Shown piece after piece: positions 1-8,205 of a stretch of 37,820 bases of DNA. The translations under genes were made by a program, and so were the position numbers. Positions within the stretch are counted from its first letter, which is position 1. Each line of letters opens with the position of its first letter. The DNA comes from a virus, in the IMG/VR virus record IMGVR_UViG_3300044591_000284, positions 1 to 37,820 of that record; one strand, given 5' to 3'. The notes below the pieces were generated by a model. It ran no database searches. It was given only the letters and a program-made list of their open reading frames with translations, and had not been told where the DNA came from.

Positions 1-774
1 ATTAATCTCTGGACTATTGAACAAGGCGTTATCCCGATGGTTACTGGGCAGGCTACCTACCCCCTACCAGTAGATACAATTGACTTGATGGATATGGTAG
101 TGCGTACCAATAACGGTGTACAAAGCAACCAGATTGATATTAATATCAGCCGTATTTCTGAGTCAACCTATATGACTCTACCTAACAAGTTAGCACAAGG
201 TAGGCCGATTCAAGTGTGGATCAACCGTCAGTCGGGGCAAGAAAACCTCTCAGGCGCCCTTTTAAACGCTAATATAAGCTCTACAGCCACTACCATTGAC
301 TTAACTTCCACAAGCGGTTTAGCTTCTGCTGGGTTTATTAAGATTGATAATGAAACAATTAGTTACCCTAACGTAAGTGGTAACCAGCTAATTAACTGCG
401 CCCGTGGACAAAACGGCACGACTGCTGCTGCACATACGGCTAACGCTACGGTTACTGTACAGAACTTACCTTCTGTTAACGTCTGGCCTACGCCGAATTC
501 ACCGGGTAGCCAATATACTTTTGTATACTATCGTATGCGCCGTATCCAAGACGCTGGTTCAGGTACTTACGTTCAAGATATTCCATTTCGCTTTATACCT
601 TGCATGGTTGCTGGCTTAGCTTATCAGTTGTCTACAAAGCTGCCAGGTGTAGATATGAACCGTGTACCAATGTTAAAAGCAGATTATGAGCAACAGTTCC
701 AATTAGCAGCGGAAGAAGATAGGGAAAAAGCCCCAATCCGTTTTGTTCCACGAAACACTTTTTACTCTAACTAA
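1..774 (+). CDS. Head-tail adaptor-like virion protein (5' truncated)
   Basis: The reading frame is open to base 1 with plausible coding residues before the first ATG at 37, so the gene begins upstream of the window. The protein resembles podovirus head-to-tail adaptor or tail-tube accessory proteins: a YPLP segment near the start, an ISR..Y...P.K..G.P block, a VNVWPTPNSPGSQYTF strand, then a helical VPFRF-type segment (DIPFRFIPCMVAGLAYQL) and a charged AAEEDREKAP end. A foreign-looking beta-rich insert of about 70 residues (265-465) interrupts the adaptor-like fold. It shares KID.E.I.Y, C.RG.N and TTAA.HTA motifs with the protein at 12074. Position before other virion genes fits a connector role. 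Adaptor identity is inferred from pattern only. Confidence 0.7.
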   Translation: MNLWTIEQGVIPMVTGQATYPLPVDTIDLMDMVVRTNNGVQSNQIDINISRISESTYMTLPNKLAQGRPIQVWINRQSGQENLSGALLNANISSTATTIDLTSTSGLASAGFIKIDNETISYPNVSGNQLINCARGQNGTTAAAHTANATVTVQNLPSVNVWPTPNSPGSQYTFVYYRMRRIQDAGSGTYVQDIPFRFIPCMVAGLAYQLSTKLPGVDMNRVPMLKADYEQQFQLAAEEDREKAPIRFVPRNTFYSN

Positions 775-780
775 GATGCC

Positions 781-1209
781 ATGTCAAGTAAGTACGCTTC
801 TGGAAAATATGCAATTGCCGAGTGCGATAGATGTGCTCAGCGCTACAAATTAAAAGAATTAAGGATACAGATATTAAAGACACAACCCTATAGAATTAAA
901 GTTTGTAAGACTTGTTGGGATCCAGATCAACCACAGTTGTCTCTTGGACTCTATCCTGTTAATGACCCCCAAGCAGTACGGGAGCCACGCCCTGACGTAA
1001 GTTATTTCCAGTCAGGTAATAACGGGTTACAAACCGATATTAATGGGGGTACAAGCCCTGACGGGTTTGGGAATCCAGATATGGGTAGTAGGGTGTTTCA
1101 GTGGGGTTGGAATCCAGTAGGTGGGGCAAGGTTGTTTGATAATGCTTTAACGCCAAATGACTTGATAGGTAGCACACAACTTGGTACAGTAACGGTTAGT
1201 ATAACTTAG
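781..1209 (+). CDS. Small zinc-ribbon virion-region protein
   Basis: A 142-residue protein whose N-terminal 50 residues carry two CxxC pairs (C15/C18 and C42/C45) separated by a basic stretch, a typical four-cysteine zinc ribbon. The rest is Gly/Asn/Pro rich with a GNPDMGSRVFQWGWNPVGG-type segment and no recognised catalytic motif. It starts 6 bases after the preceding adaptor-like gene with no strong Shine-Dalgarno, so translational coupling is likely. Its place among head-tail joining genes suggests a minor structural or assembly protein. The metal binding is inferred from cysteine spacing and the exact role is unknown. Confidence 0.7.
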   Translation: MSSKYASGKYAIAECDRCAQRYKLKELRIQILKTQPYRIKVCKTCWDPDQPQLSLGLYPVNDPQAVREPRPDVSYFQSGNNGLQTDINGGTSPDGFGNPDMGSRVFQWGWNPVGGARLFDNALTPNDLIGSTQLGTVTVSIT

Positions 1210-1217
1210 GAGTCATT

Positions 1218-1403
1218 ATGACATTCAGAAAAGCAGCAGACGGCGTAACAAAACAAGGTAAAACTAAGGGTAAAAACCTTGGGGATTCAGGTCCAAACGT
1301 AGGCATTCAGACAGGCAAAGGTTCTAAAGGTGCTAGCACTGTAACCAGCGCATCAATGAAAGCAGTTGGACGTAATATGGCTCGTGCCAACAACCAGGGG
1401 TAA
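1218..1403 (+). CDS. Small basic Gly/Lys-rich protein, unknown function
   Basis: A 61-residue protein, strongly basic and rich in Gly, Lys, Ser and Thr (KQGKTKGKNLGDSG, TGKGSKGAST), with no hydrophobic core or membrane segment. TAGGAG sits five bases before the ATG, a good Shine-Dalgarno. It is followed after two bases by another low-complexity basic gene, and both lie between a zinc-ribbon protein and an adaptor-type protein. Composition suggests a disordered, possibly DNA-associated or virion-packaged peptide. No family function is known to me. Confidence 0.65.
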   Translation: MTFRKAADGVTKQGKTKGKNLGDSGPNVGIQTGKGSKGASTVTSASMKAVGRNMARANNQG

Positions 1404-1405
1404 TC

Positions 1406-1663
1406 ATGGCTAAATTTTCTAAAAAAGTAATGGGTAAAGAAGTAGGCTCAGCTAGCGTTTATGCAGAACCACATACTATGTCTGGCAAAGAAATAACCAC
1501 AGCCAAAGACGCAGTTACTAAACCAGGTAACGGCGTAAACGAAATCAGAATGTCTGTGGGTAACACTTTTAAAAGCCAGCCAGATACTAAGACTTCCGGC
1601 ATGAAGATTCGTGGTACCGGTGCTGCTACTAAAGGCACTATGTCTAGAGGCCCAATGGCGTAA
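1406..1663 (+). CDS. Small basic virion-region protein with RGTGAATKG tail
   Basis: An 85-residue basic protein ending in KIRGTGAATKGTMSRGPMA, a C-terminal signature I associate with short proteins beside adaptor genes in many environmental phages. AGGGG lies five bases before the ATG. Its stop codon shares one base with the next gene's start (TAATG at 1661-1665), implying coupled translation with the adaptor-type protein. No catalytic motif or membrane segment is visible. A structural or assembly role is inferred from position alone. Confidence 0.65.
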   Translation: MAKFSKKVMGKEVGSASVYAEPHTMSGKEITTAKDAVTKPGNGVNEIRMSVGNTFKSQPDTKTSGMKIRGTGAATKGTMSRGPMA

Positions 1664-2364
1664 TGAACTATAACGAACTTTTTTCGCAAATACAGACGTA
1701 TACAGAGAATATATTTCCTGATACGTTTGTAGAGCTGTCTGGTGGTAATACGAGTACGGTTAATGTAACCACTCAGATTAATACTTTTATTGAGCAGGCT
1801 GAAGCACGTATTTATAATATGGTGCAGATTCCTTCATTGCGAAAAAACGTTACGGGCAACTGCTCTAGCACAAGTAAGTATCTAGCATGTCCAAACGATT
1901 ATCTGTCTACTTATTCATTGGCAGTTATTCAGGCAGATGGCACTTATGAATATTTACTTAATAAAGACGTTAATTTTATTCGTCAGGCGTATCCAGATCC
2001 AACCGCTACGGGTTTACCCCGATATTATGCTTTGTTTGGTTCTAGATTGAACGACCCTAATGAACTAACTTTTATTCTTGGCCCAACTCCTGACGCTGCC
2101 TATGGCGCTGAACTACATTATTTTTATTACCCAGAGTCTATTGTTACTGCTGGAACATCTTGGCTTGGCGATAACTATGATCCTGTCCTTTTATATGGTT
2201 CTTTGGTTGAAGCTTATACCTATATGAAAGGCGAAGCGGACATGCTTTCTCTATATAATACTAAGTACAATGAGGCAATGATGCAGTTAAACCGTTTAGG
2301 AACAGGACTTGAAAGAGGCGACGCTTATAGAGACGGGCAAGCTAAGATCCCAGTAAACCCGTAA
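1663..2364 (+). CDS. Head-to-tail adaptor protein (SU10 adaptor type)
   Basis: This 233-residue protein has the layout of podovirus adaptors: an N-terminal helix (MNYNELFSQIQTYTENIF), an INTFIEQAEARIYNMVQIPSLR helix pair, a core with CPNDYLSTYSLAV, a G.P.YYALFG turn, FILGPTPDAAYGAELHYFY, then helices with LLYGSLVEAYTYMKGEADM and a C-terminal RGDAYRDGQ. Proteins of this type form a dodecameric ring between portal and tail. Family placement comes from the AEARIY, GPTPD..Y and LLYGSL.EAY pattern recalled from phage adaptors. The start overlaps the previous stop by one base. The length is normal, with nothing missing. Confidence 0.78.
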   Translation: MNYNELFSQIQTYTENIFPDTFVELSGGNTSTVNVTTQINTFIEQAEARIYNMVQIPSLRKNVTGNCSSTSKYLACPNDYLSTYSLAVIQADGTYEYLLNKDVNFIRQAYPDPTATGLPRYYALFGSRLNDPNELTFILGPTPDAAYGAELHYFYYPESIVTAGTSWLGDNYDPVLLYGSLVEAYTYMKGEADMLSLYNTKYNEAMMQLNRLGTGLERGDAYRDGQAKIPVNP

Positions 2365-2387
2365 CACCACTTATTTAGGAGCAAGAA

Positions 2388-2822
2388 ATGGCAATTACCC
2401 AAGCAATGTGCGACTCGTTCAAGGTGCAAATCCTTGCCGGTCAGCAAAACTTAACATCAGGCGCAACACCAGTTTACAAGCTAGCGCTATACACAAGCTC
2501 AGCAACATTAAGCAATGCAACAACCGCTTATACAACGTTAAATGAGCAGACTAGTTCAAGTTCAAACTATACCGCTGGTGGTAATACACTAACGATTAGC
2601 ACAAGCCCAACTAGTACAGGCAACGTAGCATTCATGTCTTTTTCAAATACGTCATGGACAAATGCAAACATTACTGCTAACGGCGCTTTGATTTATAACA
2701 GCACAGCAAATACCGCTGTTGCAGTGTTGGCTTTTGGTGCAGATAAAACTTCTACCAATGGTACTTTTACTGTTATTTTCCCAACAGCCGATTCTACAAA
2801 CGCCATAATCCGGATAGCGTAA
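2388..2822 (+). CDS. Phage structural protein, tail-associated, unknown role
   Basis: A 144-residue protein with a short N-terminal helix (AITQAMCDSFKVQILAG) followed by Thr/Ser/Ala/Asn-rich predicted beta structure. The order KLALYTS..., YTTLNEQTSSSSNYTAGG, FMSFSNTSWTNANI, GALIYNSTAN and VAVLAFGADKTSTNGTFTV matches a small virion protein widely seen next to phage tail-fibre genes. A good AGGAG site precedes the ATG by six bases. It is the first of the run of fibre-type genes. Whether it is a fibre-base or capsid decoration protein cannot be told from sequence. Confidence 0.7.
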   Translation: MAITQAMCDSFKVQILAGQQNLTSGATPVYKLALYTSSATLSNATTAYTTLNEQTSSSSNYTAGGNTLTISTSPTSTGNVAFMSFSNTSWTNANITANGALIYNSTANTAVAVLAFGADKTSTNGTFTVIFPTADSTNAIIRIA

Positions 2823-2832
2823 GGAGCTTTAA

Positions 2833-4242
2833 ATGGCTCTTATTCTTGAAGATCGTGTAAAGGTCAATACCACTACGACTGGTACGGGCACTGTTGTACT
2901 TGCGGCTACTGCACCGACTGGTTATCAGACTTTTGCAGTTATTGGTAATAACAACACTACTTACTACACCATTGCGGGTCAAACAACTGATGAATGGGAA
3001 GTAGGTATTGGCACGTACTATTTAGCTAACAGTTCTTTATCAAGAGACACAATCCTCTCATCAAGCGCTGCTAATGCCGCCGTAACTTTTACTGCTGGTA
3101 CTAAAGACGTATTTGTCACCTACCCTTCTGAACAAGCGGTTTATGAAGACGCAACGGGCAATATTAGTAGCTACAGGTTTTTAGGTGGTTCTATTAACAA
3201 CATGACTATTGGCGCTACAACTGCTAATACAGGCGCTTTTACAAACATAACAGCCACAACCATTAATTCAACAAGCACAACATTACTTGCAACATCTAGT
3301 GGTAATGTAGGGGTTGGCACTACCACAGTGCCACAAAAACTAAATGTAACAGCAGTTAATAGCACAGGATTTGCTGGACAAAGAATTACTAATAATAATG
3401 CAAATATTGGTATAGCTGGTGTTGAATTTTCTTCAGATTCTACTTATGCAAAAGCAGCAATTGGACTTGTTAGAAATAGTCCTAATGGTGTAGGAGTTTT
3501 GTCTTTTTACAATGCTACAAGCACAGGTGCTGCTGATTGGACTACTTCAGATGTTAAATTAACAATTAATCAAGCTGGCAACTTAGCTGTTAATACAAAC
3601 ACATTATTTGTTGATGCTGGTAATAACCGTGTAGGTATTGGTACTGCAGCTCCAGCAAACCTTTTAGATGTACAAGCAGCTTCTAACGCAACTATAACCG
3701 CAAGAATTTATAACGCTAATACAAACTCGGCTACTCAATCGGCTCTTGTTTTAAATGCAGGCGGAAGATCCGCTAATTTTTATGTTAATTACGCTGGAAG
3801 TTATTTTTTCCATCAAGGTTCTTCTCTTACAGCCTCTTACACAGATTATGACACGCAGCAATTTAGAAACAATGCTGGTTTACCACAATTAATTGTTAGC
3901 TCTACTGCATCAGCAAATAACGCTATCCAAGTTACGGGCGGTGCTGGTGTAGGCCCAACAATATCATCTACTGGTACTGATACCAACATTGATATTAAGC
4001 TAACCCCTAAAGGTACTGGATACGCCAATATCACTTCGGGCGGAATTAAGTTCCCAGACGCTACGGTACAAACAACCGCTTCTTTAAGTGCGGGAAACTC
4101 TTCAATTATTGTTAATAACGTAAACATTACCTCAAATGCTACAATAGCGGCTGGACAGAATGGCTTTTCTGTTGGTCCAGTAACACAGGCTAACGGGGTT
4201 TCAGTTACTATTGCAAGCGGTCAACGCTGGGTGGTTATCTAA
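2833..4242 (+). CDS. Tail fibre protein with repetitive beta shaft
   Basis: A 469-residue protein. Residues 1-110 (RVKVNTTTTGTGTVVL, then a YYLANSSLSRDTILSSS segment and a FVTYPSEQAVYED end) form an N-terminal module common to cyanophage- and T4-like fibre proteins. The rest is Asn/Thr/Ala/Gly-rich beta shaft with fibre signatures such as GNVGVGTT, AGNNRVGIGTAAP and DIKLTPKGTGYANI. It probably attaches by the N-terminus and trimerises along the shaft. AAGGAG precedes the ATG. The stop overlaps the next ATG by one base (TAATG). There is no chaperone or endosialidase-type C-terminus, so the receptor-binding tip may be supplied by the following gene products. Confidence 0.8.
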   Translation: MALILEDRVKVNTTTTGTGTVVLAATAPTGYQTFAVIGNNNTTYYTIAGQTTDEWEVGIGTYYLANSSLSRDTILSSSAANAAVTFTAGTKDVFVTYPSEQAVYEDATGNISSYRFLGGSINNMTIGATTANTGAFTNITATTINSTSTTLLATSSGNVGVGTTTVPQKLNVTAVNSTGFAGQRITNNNANIGIAGVEFSSDSTYAKAAIGLVRNSPNGVGVLSFYNATSTGAADWTTSDVKLTINQAGNLAVNTNTLFVDAGNNRVGIGTAAPANLLDVQAASNATITARIYNANTNSATQSALVLNAGGRSANFYVNYAGSYFFHQGSSLTASYTDYDTQQFRNNAGLPQLIVSSTASANNAIQVTGGAGVGPTISSTGTDTNIDIKLTPKGTGYANITSGGIKFPDATVQTTASLSAGNSSIIVNNVNITSNATIAAGQNGFSVGPVTQANGVSVTIASGQRWVVI

Positions 4243-4769
4243 TGAGCGTAATACAAGCTGGAAACACGACTACTACATCGCTGATTTATACGGGCGATAC
4301 AACTGGCAATCTAGTCTTTACAACTAGTGGCGCTAATTTAACCGCATTAACACTAGATCAAAATCAAGTTAGCGCTTTTAACGGTTCAATAGAAGAAAAA
4401 GTAACAGTATCCGCAACAGCGGCAGGAGCCAATGTTAACTTTGATGCTATTACCCAAAACATATTATTGTATACAAGCAATGCTACAGCCAATACCACAA
4501 TCAATCTGCGTGGAAGCGCAACAATTCCGTTAAACAATGCTATGTCTAATGGTCAATCTATTAGCTTAGTATTTATGAACACCCAAGGAAATACAGCCTA
4601 TTACGTAAGTGGGTACCAAATTGATGGTGTTGCAGTAACTCCAAAATGGCAAGGTAACTCTGCGCCAACTTCTGGAAACGCTAGGGGTATTGATGTTTAT
4701 TCCTTTACTGCAATAAAAACAGCTAATGCAACTTATACGGTATTAGCTTCTCAGACACAGTTCGCATAA
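4242..4769 (+). CDS. Short tail-fibre module protein
   Basis: A 175-residue beta-rich protein (MSVIQAGNTTTTSLIYTGDT, ALTLDQNQVSAFNG, then INLRGSATIPLNNAMSNGQS and YYVSGYQIDGVAVTPKWQG). The LTLD...V..F and W.G..P..G segments are typical of phage fibre modules in which a short N-terminal repeat precedes a capping beta domain. It overlaps the upstream fibre gene by one base and is followed after one base by a glycine-rich adhesin, so the three are probably co-translated and may assemble into one fibre. The exact role is inferred from context. Confidence 0.72.
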   Translation: MSVIQAGNTTTTSLIYTGDTTGNLVFTTSGANLTALTLDQNQVSAFNGSIEEKVTVSATAAGANVNFDAITQNILLYTSNATANTTINLRGSATIPLNNAMSNGQSISLVFMNTQGNTAYYVSGYQIDGVAVTPKWQGNSAPTSGNARGIDVYSFTAIKTANATYTVLASQTQFA

Positions 4770-4770
4770 T

Positions 4771-5649
4771 ATGCCATTACTTGGAGCCAGAGGACCTTCT
4801 GTTAAAGCCTTTGGGCTAACATCCGGTAAAGGTAAATATATAGTTACTTACCTACTCGTAGCCGGTGGCGCTGGTGGTGGAACCCCGCTTGGTGGATTTA
4901 ATGCTGGTGGCGCTGGTGGTGGAGCAGGTGGTATGTTGACAGGAACAACAACACTTATTCCAAATACTGTTTACACAGCTACTGTTGGGGGTGGTGGTAC
5001 AAACGGCGGTGCTAATAATCCCGGCAATAATGGTTCAAATTCTACATTTACTGGTTTAACTACAGCAGTTGGCGGTGGCGGTGGTGGCAATAACGGAGCT
5101 GGTATTGCAGGCGGATCTGGTGGTGGTGCTGGGTCTTTCAACTCAGGCAACGCTGCAGGAACAGCCGGTCAAGGTAACCAAGGCGGTAACGCTGCTGCCA
5201 CGGCTGGTGTTTCTCCATACCCTAACGGCGGTGGTGGTGGAGCAGGTGCTGTAGGTGGAAATACTTCTTCTACTATTTATGCGGGTGCTGGCGGTGCTGG
5301 ATTAGCAAATTCAATAACTGGAACATCAATTACTTACGCTGGCGGTGGTGGTGGTTCAGCGTATGGAGTGTCCGGTGGTATTGCTGCTGGTGGTGGTGCT
5401 GGTGGTGGTGGTGCTGGTGGACAAACTTCCCCTGCTGGTAATGGAACTGTAAACCTTGGCGGCGGCGGAGGCGGTGGATCTTCTGGTGATGGCAATATAT
5501 ACTATGGCGGTTCAGGCGGTAAAGGTGTAATCATCCTCTCAGTCCCAACAAAAAGTTATTCAGGAAAAACTACTGGCAGCCCTACGATTACTACTAGTGG
5601 CGCTAATACTATATTAAAATACACAGATAGTGGTACATATACAGCTTAA
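4771..5649 (+). CDS. Glycine-rich tail-fibre adhesin
   Basis: A 292-residue protein: a short N-terminal tether (MPLLGARGPSVKAFGLTSG), a YIVTYLLVAGGAGGG entry strand, then about 200 residues dominated by poly-Gly runs, and a C-terminal cap (GVIILSVPTKSYSG, then ILKYTDSGTYTA). Glycine-rich domains of this kind can form polyglycine-II helix bundles in phage adhesins that bind host surface receptors. The C-terminal cap is closely repeated in the protein at 9329. No strong Shine-Dalgarno is present; it begins one base after the previous stop. Adhesin function is a family inference. Confidence 0.75.
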   Translation: MPLLGARGPSVKAFGLTSGKGKYIVTYLLVAGGAGGGTPLGGFNAGGAGGGAGGMLTGTTTLIPNTVYTATVGGGGTNGGANNPGNNGSNSTFTGLTTAVGGGGGGNNGAGIAGGSGGGAGSFNSGNAAGTAGQGNQGGNAAATAGVSPYPNGGGGGAGAVGGNTSSTIYAGAGGAGLANSITGTSITYAGGGGGSAYGVSGGIAAGGGAGGGGAGGQTSPAGNGTVNLGGGGGGGSSGDGNIYYGGSGGKGVIILSVPTKSYSGKTTGSPTITTSGANTILKYTDSGTYTA

Positions 5650-5664
5650 AAGGAGTAATAAAAC

Positions 5665-6075
5665 ATGTCATATTTTGCAAAATGCGAACAAACAGCAGAA
5701 GCCTCTAAATTCTTAGTTTCAGAAGTTATTGCCGCTGACCAAGAGTTTGTGGATACGCAGCCGGGATTTTGGGTTCAGACTAGCTACAACACTTATGGAA
5801 ATGTGCATTACGCACCGTCTCCTCCTGCACCGCCACGTACTCCAGACGGGGGAACTCCGCTTCGTGCAAACTACGCTGGTATTGGATATACATATGATAA
5901 TTCTTACATAATTGACGGCGTTGTAGGAGTATTTTATGCACCGCAACCTTATCCAAGCTGGATTTTAAATACATCTACATATCTATGGGAAGCTCCAGTA
6001 CCATATCCTGATGATGGTAAATCTTATACTTGGGACGAAGCTACATTGTCTTGGGTTTTAATACCTACACCTTAA
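5665..6075 (+). CDS. Fibre-associated protein with Trp/Pro-rich repeats
   Basis: A 136-residue protein with AEASKFLVSEVIAADQEFVD near the N-terminus, a GFWVQTSYNTYGNVHY segment, a PSPPAPPRTPDGG hinge and a C-terminus of YPSWILNTSTYLWEAPVPYP then YTWDEATLSWVLI. The W..(x)n..W.AP.P.P pattern resembles a small protein family often found immediately downstream of phage and cyanophage fibre genes. AAAAGGAG precedes the ATG. It may be a fibre-assembly or minor fibre protein like the genes at 7205 and 8206. That role is inferred. Confidence 0.65.
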   Translation: MSYFAKCEQTAEASKFLVSEVIAADQEFVDTQPGFWVQTSYNTYGNVHYAPSPPAPPRTPDGGTPLRANYAGIGYTYDNSYIIDGVVGVFYAPQPYPSWILNTSTYLWEAPVPYPDDGKSYTWDEATLSWVLIPTP

Positions 6076-6084
6076 GGATTTGAA

Positions 6085-7203
6085 ATGCCAATAACCTTAA
6101 ACGGAACAACGGGAATCACATCTCCGGGTGGGGATACAAGCACGTCTTTAACTACGTCTGGTCTTACTATTGGCACAACCCCAATTGGCGCTGGTAATGC
6201 TTCACGCTTTAAGAACCGTATTATTAACGGTGATATGCGTATTGACCAGCGTAATGCTGGTGCTAGTGTTACTCCTACAGGAGATGGAACTTATACATTA
6301 GATAGATGGCAAGTTTCATTAAGTGCTGCATCTAAATTTAGTGTACAACAATCATCTATTACACCTGCTGGTTTTATTAATTCATCGTTAATAACTTCAT
6401 TATCTGCATATTCTGTTCCTGCTGGTGGTTATTTTATGTTTAATCAGTTAATAGAGGGTTTAAATGTTGCAGACCTTGGTTGGGGAACTGCCAATGCTAA
6501 AACAGTTACATTGTCTTTTCAGGTTTATTCTTCATTAACAGGAACTTTTGGCGGTGCATTTCAAAATTCGGCACAAAACAGGGCTTACCCATTTAGCTAC
6601 ACAATTTCCACGGCAAATACTTGGACTTCAATCAGCGTAACTGTTGCTGGTGATACATCAGGAACATGGCTTACAACTAATGGTGCTGGAATAACTGTTA
6701 GATTTGGACTTGGTGTTGGCACAACTTATAGCAATACTGCTGGCGCTTGGACTGCTGGACAATATTTTTCTTCAACAGGCGCAACATCCGTAGTAGGTAC
6801 AAACGGTGCAACATTTTATGTAACAGGCGTACAACTAGAAGTAGGTAGTTCTGCTACTGGATTTGAGTATGTTGATTATGGTACGCAGTTAGTTATGTGT
6901 CAGCGTTATTATCAAACTATCAACGGAACAGATAACTATAGAATATTTGGTCAATTTTATAATACAACTGCTGGCAGAGTTATTTGTCCAACTTATGTGC
7001 CTTTTAGAACTGCGCCAACCATTACAACATCTGGTCTTACTGGAGATGCTATTGGTAGCGGAACAACAACCTTTACTGCAACTGCAGTTCCAAAATTAGG
7101 TATTGATGCAGTTTCGTTTGACTTAACTGGTGCAACCGTTTCAAGAACCGCCTATCAACAATTAGTCTATGTTGGCACTTTAAATATGTCTGCGGAATTA
7201 TAA
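6085..7203 (+). CDS. Tail fibre / receptor-binding protein
   Basis: This 372-residue protein has an N-terminal fibre tether ([19 protein letters not shown]) and then the hallmark [20 protein letters not shown] segment of many phage and prophage fibre receptor-binding domains. A beta-sandwich-like body follows ([57 protein letters not shown]). The VQLE.G..AT.FEY.....L..CQRYYQ stretch is another family hallmark; the end is a small beta cap. AAGG lies upstream of the ATG. It is likely an alternative or additional receptor binder beside the glycine-rich adhesins. Confidence 0.82.
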   Translation: MPITLNGTTGITSPGGDTSTSLTTSGLTIGTTPIGAGNASRFKNRIINGDMRIDQRNAGASVTPTGDGTYTLDRWQVSLSAASKFSVQQSSITPAGFINSSLITSLSAYSVPAGGYFMFNQLIEGLNVADLGWGTANAKTVTLSFQVYSSLTGTFGGAFQNSAQNRAYPFSYTISTANTWTSISVTVAGDTSGTWLTTNGAGITVRFGLGVGTTYSNTAGAWTAGQYFSSTGATSVVGTNGATFYVTGVQLEVGSSATGFEYVDYGTQLVMCQRYYQTINGTDNYRIFGQFYNTTAGRVICPTYVPFRTAPTITTSGLTGDAIGSGTTTFTATAVPKLGIDAVSFDLTGATVSRTAYQQLVYVGTLNMSAEL

Positions 7204-7204
7204 A

Positions 7205-7378
7205 ATGGAATACAACTATCAACAACTGTTAGACCAAGCAGGCGAAGTGACAAATCTATACATTAAACGATTGCCTGACGGTGCTTTTATCCCTAACGAC
7301 CCAGACAACACAGATTGGCAAGCCTACCTTGCATGGTTAGCCGAAGGCAACACGCCGCTTCCACCTGACGGAGAATAA
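7205..7378 (+). CDS. Small fibre-associated protein (57 residues)
   Basis: A short gene beginning one base after the previous stop: ATG at 7205, TAA at 7376-7378, 57 residues. The protein reads [18 protein letters not shown], then [20 protein letters not shown], ending [14 protein letters not shown]. The IP.DP.NTD.Q.YL.WL.EGNTP.P.D pattern is a well-known short module found in, or next to, phage tail-fibre and fibre-assembly proteins. Length, a tight fit between neighbours, and the intact family motif make it a real gene. It may be a stand-alone fragment of a larger assembly protein. Its function is inferred by association only. Confidence 0.75.
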   Translation: MEYNYQQLLDQAGEVTNLYIKRLPDGAFIPNDPDNTDWQAYLAWLAEGNTPLPPDGE

Positions 7379-7380
7379 TA

Positions 7381-8196
7381 ATGCCTAATACAATCAATGC
7401 CGATAATGGCGTAAGCTCAGGAATAACAGGAATCCGTACTACTGCGGATAATACTGGCAACCTCGCACTTCAAAGCAACGGCGTTACGCTTTTAACTGCA
7501 ACAACAGCTAATACTGTGGTGCTTGGTTCAGGCGGCATTACATTCTCTGATAGCACTACTATTACATCTCATGCAAATCCAAACGTAACCGTATACACAT
7601 CTGGTTCTGGTACATACACAACCCCAACGGGCGCTAAGTATTTAATGGTGCAAATGTCTGGTGGTGGTGGTGGTGGCGGTGGAGGTAGCACAACTAGTCC
7701 GTCTGGGAATGGAAGTGCTGGCGGAAGCACTACATTTGGAACTTCCCTTTTAACTTGTACTGCTGGTGGTGGTGGTACAGGTTCTGCCTATTATGGTGCT
7801 GGTGCAGGTGGTACAGGCACGGTTGCTTCTCCAGCAATAGGTTATGGAGTAACTGGGGCAACAGGTGGCGCTGGAATGTATCTTATTACTGGTCTTTATT
7901 CTATGGGTGGAACTGCAGGAAACAATCCATTTGGGGGCGGTGGCGGTACAGGTACTGCAAATGGTACAGGTCAGGCTGCAGCAGCAAATACTGGTGGTGG
8001 TGGCGGCGGTGCTGGCGGTACTAGTAGTGGATATTCTGGTTCGGGCGGTGGTGCGGGTGGATATATAAACGCAATTATTTCTTCACCAAGCGCAACTTAT
8101 TCTTACGCCGTTGGTGCTGGTGGTGCTGGAGGCACAGCTACCACAACTGGTGGCGCTGGCGCTGCTGGAATTATTATTGTTACCGCTTATTTTTAG
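7381..8196 (+). CDS. Glycine-rich tail-fibre adhesin (second copy type)
   Basis: A 271-residue protein with a fibre tether at the N-terminus (DNGVSSGITGIRTTADNTGN, a GNLALQSNGVTLLTATTANT beta repeat, GGITFSDSTTITSH). A YTTPTGAKYLMVQMSGGGGG entry follows, then a poly-glycine domain to the end (GAGGAGGTATTTGGAGAAGI, ending IIIVTAYF). The T.P.GAKYL.VQ..GGGGGG motif marks glycine-rich phage adhesin domains. GGAG precedes the ATG. Unlike the proteins at 4771 and 9329 it lacks the LKYT.SGTYTA C-terminal cap, so the glycine-rich tip may be of a different subtype. Receptor binding is a family inference. Confidence 0.75.
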   Translation: MPNTINADNGVSSGITGIRTTADNTGNLALQSNGVTLLTATTANTVVLGSGGITFSDSTTITSHANPNVTVYTSGSGTYTTPTGAKYLMVQMSGGGGGGGGGSTTSPSGNGSAGGSTTFGTSLLTCTAGGGGTGSAYYGAGAGGTGTVASPAIGYGVTGATGGAGMYLITGLYSMGGTAGNNPFGGGGGTGTANGTGQAAAANTGGGGGGAGGTSSGYSGSGGGAGGYINAIISSPSATYSYAVGAGGAGGTATTTGGAGAAGIIIVTAYF

Positions 8197-8205
8197 GATA
8201 TAAAT

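Noticed and set aside
4861-5510. Glycine-codon tandem DNA repeats as a CRISPR or satellite
   Set aside because: The GGTGGT runs are coding poly-glycine within an intact adhesin frame, with no regular spacer structure.
7755-8024. Open frame giving a Trp/Cys-rich protein
   Set aside because: It is the shifted reading of GGT/GGC glycine codons in the adhesin gene; the composition is an artefact of the repeat and there is no start signal.
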